Source: Taibaiella lutea (lineage in GTDB: Bacteria > Bacteroidota > Bacteroidia > Chitinophagales > Chitinophagaceae). From it: a stretch of 64,000 bases of DNA. The stretch spans positions 62,001 to 126,000 of the forward strand of contig NZ_VWSH01000003.1 of NCBI RefSeq assembly GCF_008629695.1. The letters are read 5' to 3'. The notes below the pieces were generated by a model. The model ran no database searches and was not told the origin of the DNA. It worked only from the letters and a program-made list of their open reading frames with translations. Of the stretch, positions 9,352 to 16,610 are shown one piece after another (the first letter of the stretch is position 1; each line of letters opens with the position of its first letter). Position numbers and translations under genes: made by a program.

Positions 9352-10401
9352 ATGGAAAAACCAATTATCGGCATTACAACCGGCGATTTGAATGGTGTAG
9401 GCCTGGAGCTTATTATCAAGATATTTTCAGACAACAGAATGCTGGATATATGCACGCCTGTTATATTTGCATCCAATAAGGCTATTAATTACTATCGCCG
9501 GATTGTAACGGAACATCAGTTCAATTTTGCCAGTACCAAAAGTTTTGACGCATTAAATCCCAAACAGGTTAATGTCTTTAATTGCTGGGAAGAAGAAGTT
9601 GCTATTACACCGGGCGAGTTAACTGCCGAAGGTGGGAAATATGCCGTACGCTCTCTGATGGTTGCGGCTCAATGCCTGAAAGACGGACAGATTGACGCTA
9701 TCGTAACGGCACCCATCCATAAAAAAAATACACAGACGCCTGATTTCAATTATACGGGACATACACCTTTCTTCAAAGAGAAATTTGAAGCTAAAGATGT
9801 GGTGATGCTTTTATATAATGGTGATTTCAGGGTTGGATTGGTCACAGAACATATTCCGGTTGCAGATGTGGCGAAAACCATAACGCCTGAATTGATTATT
9901 CAAAAAACACAAATACTGAAAGAAGCGCTGGTAAAAGATTTCGGGATTTCAAAACCTAAAATTGCCGTTCTTGGCCTGAATCCACATGCCGGCGATGAAG
10001 GTTTGATTGGCCAGGAGGAAATTACCATCATTCAGCCAGCTATTCAATCTTTACAAAATGCGGGTGTATTGGCTTTCGGGCCTTTTAGTGCCGATGGTTT
10101 TTTTGCCCATCATCATTACAAGCAATTTGATGCAGTTATTGCCATGTACCATGATCAGGGATTGATTCCTTTTAAATCGTTGAACAATGGCGAAGGCGTA
10201 AACTATACCTGCGGTTTGTCTGTAGTGCGTACTTCGCCTGACCACGGCACTGCTTTTGATATTGCAGGAAAAAATCTGGCTTCGCCCGATTCCATGCGTG
10301 AAGCAGTATATCAAGCCATCGATATTCTGAAGCAAAGAGCTGAATATGCGGAATATACTGCCAATCCTTTGCAAAGACAAAGACTGCAGAAAGAAAGATA
10401 A
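9352..10401 (+). CDS. pdxA: 4-hydroxythreonine-4-phosphate dehydrogenase
   Basis: PdxA oxidises 4-phosphohydroxy-L-threonine in the DXP-dependent route to pyridoxal phosphate. The 349-residue product begins MEKPIIGITTGDLNGVG (family signature TxGDxxGIG). It carries TAPIHKK, the FNYTGHTPFF segment with a metal-binding His, VLGLNPHAGDEG, ADGFFAHHHY (second metal His region) and RTSPDHGTAFDIAGK (third His). An ATG at 9292 is in frame, but it adds 20 residues the family lacks, so 9352 is preferred. The gene is followed by engB after a 115-bp gap that holds a short repeat tract and no terminator, so co-transcription is possible. Confidence 0.95.
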   Translation: MEKPIIGITTGDLNGVGLELIIKIFSDNRMLDICTPVIFASNKAINYYRRIVTEHQFNFASTKSFDALNPKQVNVFNCWEEEVAITPGELTAEGGKYAVRSLMVAAQCLKDGQIDAIVTAPIHKKNTQTPDFNYTGHTPFFKEKFEAKDVVMLLYNGDFRVGLVTEHIPVADVAKTITPELIIQKTQILKEALVKDFGISKPKIAVLGLNPHAGDEGLIGQEEITIIQPAIQSLQNAGVLAFGPFSADGFFAHHHYKQFDAVIAMYHDQGLIPFKSLNNGEGVNYTCGLSVVRTSPDHGTAFDIAGKNLASPDSMREAVYQAIDILKQRAEYAEYTANPLQRQRLQKER

Positions 10402-10463
10402 TTCAGGAAATTTCTGTGCCACAAGTAAAAAGTTCCAAAATTCAAATCCTAAAATTCACAATC

Positions 10464-10507
10464 GGATATTAGATACAAGTAGGTACTGACATCTGATGTC
10501 TAATATC
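10464..10507. repeat. ATCT(A/G)A(T)RTC-type short intergenic repeat, copy 2
   Basis: The tract contains GATATTAGATAC, then CTGACATCTGATGTC and TAATATC, the same units as the copies at 1979 and 40826. It overlaps a spurious upstream ATG (10496) of the engB frame, which supports choosing the later start. Confidence 0.6.
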
Positions 10508-10516
10508 TTTCCTGTT

Positions 10517-11158
10517 ATGGAAATAAATAACGCCAGCTATGTTATCAGTAGCGCAAAAGTAGAACAATGTCCGCCGCCGGATAAGCCGGAATATGCATTC
10601 ATTGGTCGGTCTAATGTAGGTAAGTCGTCACTGATAAATATGATAACTAATAATGCCAAACTTGCCAAAGTCTCCAAGACACCGGGTAAAACAACACTTA
10701 TCAATCATTTCTTGATTAATGGTGAGCGCAATGCTGATACCCCCTGGTATATGGTCGATTTGCCGGGGTATGGTTATGCCAAGCGTTCGCAGACACAACG
10801 TGTGCAATGGCAAAAAATGCTGGAAGCATACTTTCGTACAAGAGAAAACCTGCAGACTGTATTTGTATTGATCGACAGCCGCATCAGTCCGCAGCAGATA
10901 GATCTTGACTTTCTGGTTTCTTTGGGGGAATGGGGCATTCCGTTTAATATGATATTCACTAAAGCCGATAAGAATACCCAAAGCGAAACGGCTAAAAACG
11001 TAAAGAATTTTGTGAGCAGAATGAAAGAGCAATGGGAATATATCCCACGTTATTTCGTCACATCCGCTGTTAAAGCTTTGGGACGAAAAGATTTGCTCAG
11101 CTATATTGATGAAGTAAATCTCAATTTCAATCCGGACGAACCCAGAATATTTTTATAG
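10517..11158 (+). CDS. engB: Ribosome biogenesis GTPase YihA/EngB
   Basis: EngB (YihA/YsxC) is an essential small GTPase of the Era-Obg superfamily needed for large ribosomal subunit assembly. The 213-residue product has G1 GRSNVGKSS (about residues 30-38), switch region TPGKTT, G3 DLPGYGYAKRS, G4 TKAD and the G5 region VTSAVKALG. An in-frame ATG at 10496 lies inside a dispersed intergenic repeat and would add seven residues; the ATG at 10517 gives the usual MEI-type N-terminus and is preferred. A strong rho-independent terminator follows. Confidence 0.95.
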   Translation: MEINNASYVISSAKVEQCPPPDKPEYAFIGRSNVGKSSLINMITNNAKLAKVSKTPGKTTLINHFLINGERNADTPWYMVDLPGYGYAKRSQTQRVQWQKMLEAYFRTRENLQTVFVLIDSRISPQQIDLDFLVSLGEWGIPFNMIFTKADKNTQSETAKNVKNFVSRMKEQWEYIPRYFVTSAVKALGRKDLLSYIDEVNLNFNPDEPRIFL

Positions 11159-11185
11159 ATAAAAGCGTATTTATTATTTTTCTTT

Positions 11186-11219
11186 CTTCCATAGCGTCTT
11201 GCTATGGAAGTTTTTTTTT
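11186..11219 (+). terminator. Rho-independent terminator of engB
   Basis: A perfect 10-bp stem (CTTCCATAGC/GCTATGGAAG) with a 5-nt loop is followed directly by nine T residues. Confidence 0.92.
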
Positions 11220-11364
11220 GTTCTCTTTTGCATCTGTTACTTCTTTCTCCAAAATGATTTGGTAAATCGATGGCGCAAGTAAAATCTAATTATTACTTAT
11301 AATATAGATGATTACATGCTTTTTTTCAGGGAAACTACCAGTTGTTGTTGTTCTATTTCAATTT

Positions 11365-11380
11365 TGGCACGATAATTGAT
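11365..11380 (+). promoter_or_regulatory. Sigma-54-like -24/-12 promoter for the 11.5 kb secreted protein gene
   Basis: TGGCACGATAATTGAT matches the sigma-54 consensus TGGCACG-N4-TTGC(A/T) at every fixed position and in spacing, except that the -12 GC is GA. It lies 135 bp before the ATG at 11516. Two similar sites precede the next secreted-protein cluster at 14794. Confidence 0.5.
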
Positions 11381-11515
11381 ATAATTAGCTTTAACTGGCT
11401 ACTGAAAGGAAATATGCTCAGTTTATATGTAGTGCATTTTATGGATTTAAATCAGTTATAGGTAAGATATACTTATTGAACAATGCACATTTTAATGATA
11501 TCTCAAATCAAAATT

Positions 11516-12400
11516 ATGAAAAACAATATTTTAAAATTAGCTCTATTAGCTCTGTTGCCTTTTTATGGCAATGTTTATGCACAAAGTAACAATTTAGGAG
11601 TAGGTACATCATTGCCTGGATCTAAACTTACCGTAAACGGATCTTTGGCTGCTGCTTATCAATCTGTTACTGCGAATGCATACAGTGTTTCTGAAAACGA
11701 TTTTTATATAATCTGGAATGGTTCGGCAGCCGGGACAGCAACTTTACCCGCCTCTACAACGGGCATAGACAGAAAGGGGCGTCTATATTTTTTCAAGAAT
11801 AACTCCGGCACTTATACACTAACAATCGCTGCTGCAGGGACGGAACTGATTGACAATGGGGGAACAATTACAATCTTGCCTGGCGAAACAGCCTTATTGG
11901 TAAAAACAAGCACGAATACTGCTGCAGGTACTACCTATGAAGTAGCTCAAGTAACTAAAAATAAGGTGAACTACATTTATAGTGTTTCTTCTTCTACATC
12001 TGAAACGCATGCTCAGGGTGTAATTGTTACACAGAATTATTCGACTTTGGATTTAAGTACAAATGGCGGTGCGGACTTTAATCTTACAAACGATACATGG
12101 ACTTGCCCCCAAACAGGATATTACAAAATTGAAGCTTCTGAGACAGGTTCAATAACAGGATCAAATCTTTCTGTATCCGTCGCCTTGTTCGTTTATAAAA
12201 ATGGCACATCGACAAGAAGTTCGTTCTATAATCTCGTCAATTTTGCCACCGCCGGTAGCAATACCAGCAAAGGTGATATCAATACTGTACTTTATTTAAC
12301 GAAGAATGACCAGATTTTCGTCAGGAAAGTTATGTGTAATGGCTGTGGTGCCACAAATATGAGTTCGGTTTTCCGTCAAATGATTATTACGGGTCTGTAA
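11516..12400 (+). CDS. Secreted fibre-like protein with putative C1q/TNF-like C-terminal domain
   Basis: The signal peptide begins at the ATG at 11516 (MKNNILKLALLALLPFYGN, cut after VYAQ); an in-frame ATG at 11483 would bury it. The mature N-terminus NLGVGTSLPGSKLTVNGSLA resembles the GxGTxxPxxKLxVNG motif at the head of many Bacteroidota fibre-like proteins. The middle (about residues 60-150) is a small beta domain. The last 130 residues (TCPQTGYYKIEAS, DINTVLYLTKNDQIFV, SSVFRQMIITGL) have the strand pattern of a C1q/TNF-like jelly roll, an inference from pattern only. There is no T9SS sorting domain, so it may be periplasmic, outer-membrane associated or exported another way. Confidence 0.6.
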   Translation: MKNNILKLALLALLPFYGNVYAQSNNLGVGTSLPGSKLTVNGSLAAAYQSVTANAYSVSENDFYIIWNGSAAGTATLPASTTGIDRKGRLYFFKNNSGTYTLTIAAAGTELIDNGGTITILPGETALLVKTSTNTAAGTTYEVAQVTKNKVNYIYSVSSSTSETHAQGVIVTQNYSTLDLSTNGGADFNLTNDTWTCPQTGYYKIEASETGSITGSNLSVSVALFVYKNGTSTRSSFYNLVNFATAGSNTSKGDINTVLYLTKNDQIFVRKVMCNGCGATNMSSVFRQMIITGL

Positions 12401-12540
12401 CTGCCATCATCAATGATAAATACAACTAATCCTGATTTCAATAATACAAGTATAAACAGTCTGTTATTTGTTTGATAACTGCAATGCAAACAGGTCTAAG
12501 CGGTTTTCAAATCCAATTTCAGGACTTTCAAAGTGATGTC

Positions 12541-14124
12541 ATGAAACTTAAATTCTTAATTCAGTTAATCCTCGTTGCCGGATGTACTCCCGTTTATGCA
12601 CAATGGCATAATGATACTATTGTTGTTAACAGTGGCGGACTGGTAAGCGATTGGTCTGTTCAAACATGGAATGCGGCAAATGGGAACTATAGCACGGTTG
12701 GTAGTGCAGGAGGGCCCGGCAGTTATGGTGTTTTTGAACATTACGGGCAAAGTGGAAATAATAACAATAGTGCCTTCAGAAACGATGGAATATACAATGC
12801 GGCTGTAAATGGAAGAGACTATTTTAAAGGTCCCGGCAATAACCCCGGCCAACAGAGTATAGGAGGTTCAGTCGCCCCGGTTTTTGGTGAGCTGTTCCTG
12901 GAAAACGGAACGGGGCAGCCTTTTGATATCAGCAATGCCAATGGGGCTGATATTGCAGGAAGTGCAAGTTTTGCCAATGGAGTAACAACAACAGTTCGTG
13001 GTACAGCATCAACCGGAGCCCTGCGCTTCCGGGACAATGCCATTTACATAAACACGGCTGCCGGAGATGCCCAGTATGTTAATGGTTACGTTACAAAATC
13101 GGGTGATGATGCTTTTACCTTCCCCGTCGGAGCACAAGATGGCACTGATTTAAGAACCTTACAAATCAGTGCACCGACATCGATAAACAATACGCTGTCT
13201 GTGGCGTATTGGAATGGAAGCGCTGATTCAGGGCTCGACCCAACAACAGTTGGTACTCAAAGCCTCTCTTCTCTTAATCCTTCAGGTATTACAGGTATAG
13301 ATAAGCTTGCCACAGTTTCTCCGATTTGTTTTTGGGATTGGGTTGCAACAAGCGGTACATCTCCGTTGACCGTCACCGTATCCATACCTTCGTTTTCCGG
13401 GAACGGTGGTTACGCAAGTGCTGCCGACATGCGGCTTGCAGGTTGGAACCTGCATACATTGCAATGGGATAATCTTAGCGGTAGTAATGGTGCTACAGGA
13501 AACCTTGAAGGCAGTACAATTACAGGAAATATTATTGATATGAGTAACTACGGGGCGATTGCAATAGGCAATGTGCTTTCGTTTCCACTTGCTGTTGATA
13601 TATTATCATTTAGCGGACACATGGATAGCGAATGTTCAGCACACCTCCACTGGACAACAGCAGCAGAAACCGATATTCAGGCATTTGCGGTCCGATATAG
13701 CCCCAATGGTAAAGATTACAAGGATATTGCGGGAATGGATGTCAGCAACTTCACAGCTCCGAACGATTATAACTATACAATGCCGGAGGTGCCTGCCGGC
13801 AAAGCCATATTTGGGATAAAGACATTATATAAAGACGGTAATGCCGTTTATTATCAGAAAGAATTGTATCTGAATAGCAGTTGCAAACTGCAAGACTATT
13901 TGAAAATCACCCCTAATCCGACACAGAACAATATCATGATCAGCGGATTCAAAGGGAAAAGTGATGTCAGTCTATTTGATATAATGGGTCGCAGGTTATA
14001 CAATGTCCAAACCGAAGAAAGCGCATTGCAGATAAATATGGAAAATTATCCTTGTGGTATTTATATGGTAAATGTAAGAGATGATAATTTTGGCACGAAA
14101 TGTGAAAAAATAATCAAGCAATAA
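12541..14124 (+). CDS. Secreted T9SS cargo protein
   Basis: The chosen start at 12541 opens a signal peptide (MKLKFLIQLILVAGCTPVYA, then QWHND). A TTG-initiated frame from 12472 adds 23 residues before it and is unlikely. The 527-residue product has a Gly/Asn/Thr-rich beta region (about 25-340), a segment typical of cargo proteins just ahead of the sorting domain (FPLAVDILSFSG, LHWTTAAETDIQAFAVRYS, about 350-450), and a C-terminal T9SS type A domain (ITPNPTQNNIMISGFKG, MENYPCGIYMVNV). The substrate or ligand is unknown. It lies 140 bp after the previous gene in the same direction and may share its promoter; a 13-bp hairpin terminator follows. Confidence 0.8.
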   Translation: MKLKFLIQLILVAGCTPVYAQWHNDTIVVNSGGLVSDWSVQTWNAANGNYSTVGSAGGPGSYGVFEHYGQSGNNNNSAFRNDGIYNAAVNGRDYFKGPGNNPGQQSIGGSVAPVFGELFLENGTGQPFDISNANGADIAGSASFANGVTTTVRGTASTGALRFRDNAIYINTAAGDAQYVNGYVTKSGDDAFTFPVGAQDGTDLRTLQISAPTSINNTLSVAYWNGSADSGLDPTTVGTQSLSSLNPSGITGIDKLATVSPICFWDWVATSGTSPLTVTVSIPSFSGNGGYASAADMRLAGWNLHTLQWDNLSGSNGATGNLEGSTITGNIIDMSNYGAIAIGNVLSFPLAVDILSFSGHMDSECSAHLHWTTAAETDIQAFAVRYSPNGKDYKDIAGMDVSNFTAPNDYNYTMPEVPAGKAIFGIKTLYKDGNAVYYQKELYLNSSCKLQDYLKITPNPTQNNIMISGFKGKSDVSLFDIMGRRLYNVQTEESALQINMENYPCGIYMVNVRDDNFGTKCEKIIKQ

Positions 14125-14155
14125 AAATCTAAATATCCGGATTGTCTGAAAAAAT

Positions 14156-14198
14156 AAGCTTCACCTCATCATCAATTCTTGAGGTGAAGCTTGTTTTT
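14156..14198 (+). terminator. Rho-independent terminator after the 12.5 kb T9SS gene
   Basis: A perfect 13-bp stem (AAGCTTCACCTCA/TGAGGTGAAGCTT) with an 11-nt loop is followed by GTTTTT. Confidence 0.88.
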
Positions 14199-14431
14199 GA
14201 AATAAATAAAATCGAATTACTATCAATCCTCAATGCCCGCCGGGAATATAGCGGCAATTAATATTATTTCCTGCGAATTCCTTTCTCTATTTCTCTTCTT
14301 TAAGGCTTCCTTTTGAGAATCTACCAAATATTAGATTCTTCATTTTTTCTTATTCCTATGGTAATAATTTAATCCATCCGGCTAAAATCAGAAACAATCA
14401 GATTAAGGATTTGCAGCTCTCAAAGTTCATC

Positions 14432-14475
14432 AAAAAGGCATTTAATTTATATTTCAATAAATTAAATGCCTTTTT
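14432..14475. terminator. 18-bp terminator-like hairpin with no upstream gene
   Basis: The perfect inverted repeat AAAAAGGCATTTAATTTA/TAAATTAAATGCCTTTTT has an 8-nt loop. It ends in a T run on the plus strand and, by symmetry, on the minus strand. It lies 307 bp after the last stop codon. Confidence 0.7.
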
Positions 14476-14601
14476 AATTTCGAGAATGACTTACAAATAT
14501 ACTGTTGGTTTAATTCTTATTTAAACGTTTTGATGATAATGTAAAAGATATTATGATTTTTTAAGTGAAAATCATTAAGACTTTAACTTCTTCTTCAATT
14601 G

Positions 14602-14617
14602 TGGCATGATAATTGCA
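14602..14617 (+). promoter_or_regulatory. Sigma-54-like -24/-12 promoter, distal copy
   Basis: TGGCATGATAATTGCA fits TGGCAYG-N4-TTGCA with the correct spacing and intact GG (-24) and GC (-12). It lies 192 bp upstream of the ATG at 14794. Confidence 0.55.
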
Positions 14618-14713
14618 ATAGTATAATTATTACTAAGCATTATCATTTTTCGAAAGGTGAATTTAGTAAAGTACTAAGAATACTATATGCAATTAGCTGA
14701 TTTGATAAAATTT

Positions 14714-14729
14714 TGGCACGGTTTTTGAA
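14714..14729 (+). promoter_or_regulatory. Sigma-54-like -24/-12 promoter, proximal copy
   Basis: TGGCACGGTTTTTGAA matches the -24 box exactly and the -12 box as TTGA in place of TTGC. It lies 64 bp before the ATG at 14794. Confidence 0.5.
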
Positions 14730-14793
14730 CAACTGTTAAGAAACACAAAATATCTGCACTTTTTATAGTATGAATTAATTAAAAAAATACAAC

Positions 14794-16569
14794 ATGAAAA
14801 TTAAACAAATGCACCAAAAAAACATGGTCAAAAAATTTAAAGTAATCTTTACGCTTCTGGCTTTTTTGCCTTTTGCGGCATTGGCACAAAACTGTAATTA
14901 CAATATTAACTACGGTTGTTGGTTTACACAGCAAACAAGTATTTCCAGCCTTGCATGGAGTCCTGATGGCAACAAGCTGGCCTTTTCTCATGGAGGCACA
15001 TTCTGTAGCAATACATCAGACAATCTGGTTCTGAATATGGGGCCTGGTATTGTTTCTGTAAACACTACATTGACTAAAAATTATTCTGCCAGTAGCCTGG
15101 AGATATTTGGACCGACAGGTGGCCTTTTTTCAGGCTCCTATTATGTAAAACCATCAGGTACTGCAGTTTCTTCGACCCTCGGTTATGCTTACAGAGGCTC
15201 CACTGTAGCATCTGTCGATAAGGATACCGTTGTATATGTTGCCTATACGGGCAATGGATCAGGGGGTGCAACCAGCTTTTTGTGCTATGCAAATGTAAGT
15301 GATCCTGAAAACCCTGTTTTTACCAAAATAACGCCGCCTGTGGGATCACCGCTTAACAATAGCGTAGTAACTACACTTGCTAATGGTGAAGCTATCGCAA
15401 CTGCCGGTAATCGTATCTATTTTGCCCAAACGGACGGCAATGTAAATAACCCGACGGTAATTAAATGTGTTGATTTTGCCGGAAATACTTGTCCTAACTG
15501 GAGCAATGTTAGTATTTCTACAGGTGAAGTTTATGATATGGGCATCAGGCCGACAGATGGCAAGATTTTCATTCGTGGTAACCTGAAAACCGGTCAGCCT
15601 GCACAGCCCGGATTGGTGATCCTTAATCCCAATGGTACCCTGGCTACAGGTTTCAACCATACAGACCTGAGTCTTATCACAGCTTATCCGAATTATCTGA
15701 ATGGCGGTGGTAAGTTTTTAGTACGCTTTGACAGCGATGGTAATATTTTCGCAAACATGCCTTTGGAAACCGGCGGTACGCATCATGGTATAGGCATGTA
15801 CAAATTCGATCCCAATGGTAACCTGGATCTGGACTTTATGCGTAATGTAACAAATAGTTACATTTTCCCCGGAGCGACTAAAGCGTCTTATTTCGATGTG
15901 AATCAGGTAACCGGAGAATTGGCAATTGCGCTCTACAATGGCGGATTGGGCGACAACCACGCTCTCAATGGTGGCGAACATAAGCACACAAACAATGAAG
16001 CCTGGGAAACAGCTTTTCAAAGTATCGGCGGCGGCGATGGCGCTGCCACTACAGGCGCAAGAGCCAGTAGCGGATACGAAACCTTACACATCCTGTATAA
16101 TAACGGGAAGCTGAAGGTGCAAGGCGAATCAACTGCAACCCAAACTGCAAACTGTGGTACTAAAACCCCTACAGTAGTTCCTAATAAAGATCCCGGAATC
16201 GGTACGATTCAATGTAGCGGTTTGTCCTTCATGGCAGCGCCTGTAGCCGGCACACCTTCTACATTGGTAGTAAAAATACCGGTTAATGTTACAACACCGG
16301 GCATATTCAAACCTGTTACCGTAAGCGGTTCCGGCATGAGCATGCAGGATCCTTACACCACCTTTACAACTAATACGGTTGGCATAAATGATTTTTACCT
16401 GACTTTGAAATATGATGGCTCAGCCTTGGGTATGTTCAGTGTATCAGTTGGAGGGGCCGGTTCCTGTACGGCAGATCTGACAGATCAAACTAAGAACAAC
16501 CCTTCTATTATCAATATATGGACACCGGAAAATTGTACCTATAAAGTGATAGGCCCTGATTTGAAATAA
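14794..16569 (+). CDS. Secreted beta-propeller-like protein, first gene of a surface-protein operon
   Basis: This is a 591-residue secreted protein. The signal peptide runs MVKKFKVIFTLLAFLPFAALA before QNCNYN; the internal ATG at 14824 gives a more typical signal peptide and is an alternative start. The N-terminus (QQTSISSLAWSPDGNKLAFSHGG) and later segments such as MGIRPTDGKIFIRGN and VRFDSDGNIFANM read like blades of a WD40/TolB/SMP-30-type propeller. About 120 C-terminal residues (from IGTIQCSGLSFMAAP) look like an Ig-type beta domain. There is no T9SS sorting domain. The next two genes follow after 41 and 22 bp in the same direction, so the three probably form one transcript under the sigma-54-like promoters upstream. 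Confidence 0.65.
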   Translation: MKIKQMHQKNMVKKFKVIFTLLAFLPFAALAQNCNYNINYGCWFTQQTSISSLAWSPDGNKLAFSHGGTFCSNTSDNLVLNMGPGIVSVNTTLTKNYSASSLEIFGPTGGLFSGSYYVKPSGTAVSSTLGYAYRGSTVASVDKDTVVYVAYTGNGSGGATSFLCYANVSDPENPVFTKITPPVGSPLNNSVVTTLANGEAIATAGNRIYFAQTDGNVNNPTVIKCVDFAGNTCPNWSNVSISTGEVYDMGIRPTDGKIFIRGNLKTGQPAQPGLVILNPNGTLATGFNHTDLSLITAYPNYLNGGGKFLVRFDSDGNIFANMPLETGGTHHGIGMYKFDPNGNLDLDFMRNVTNSYIFPGATKASYFDVNQVTGELAIALYNGGLGDNHALNGGEHKHTNNEAWETAFQSIGGGDGAATTGARASSGYETLHILYNNGKLKVQGESTATQTANCGTKTPTVVPNKDPGIGTIQCSGLSFMAAPVAGTPSTLVVKIPVNVTTPGIFKPVTVSGSGMSMQDPYTTFTTNTVGINDFYLTLKYDGSALGMFSVSVGGAGSCTADLTDQTKNNPSIINIWTPENCTYKVIGPDLK

Positions 16570-16610
16570 GACATCCATTGTTCATTAACAAAACAACTAA
16601 TCTGAAAATT

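Larger units (their letters stand above)
11159..11515 (+). other. Intergenic region 357 bp: engB terminator and sigma-54-like promoter
   Basis: Apart from the terminator at 11186-11219 and the sigma-54-like site at 11365-11380, this A/T-rich stretch holds no ORF with coding character, no tRNA and no repeat I can recognise. Confidence 0.6.
14125..14793 (+). other. 669 bp gene-free region with three hairpins and two sigma-54-like sites
   Basis: The region holds the terminator at 14156-14198, a weaker 8-bp hairpin followed by a T run (AGAATCTA/TAGATTCT at 14316-14339, T run 14344-14349), an 18-bp hairpin at 14432-14475 and two sigma-54-like promoters. I see no ORF with coding character. The hairpins at 14316 and 14432 have no annotated gene just upstream, so an unannotated small RNA between 14200 and 14475 is possible but not shown. 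Confidence 0.5.

Noticed and set aside
14125-14793. Insertion sequence remnant, suggested by the long inverted repeats
   Set aside because: The inverted repeats are tight hairpins with T runs, no transposase fragment or target duplication is visible; terminators explain them.
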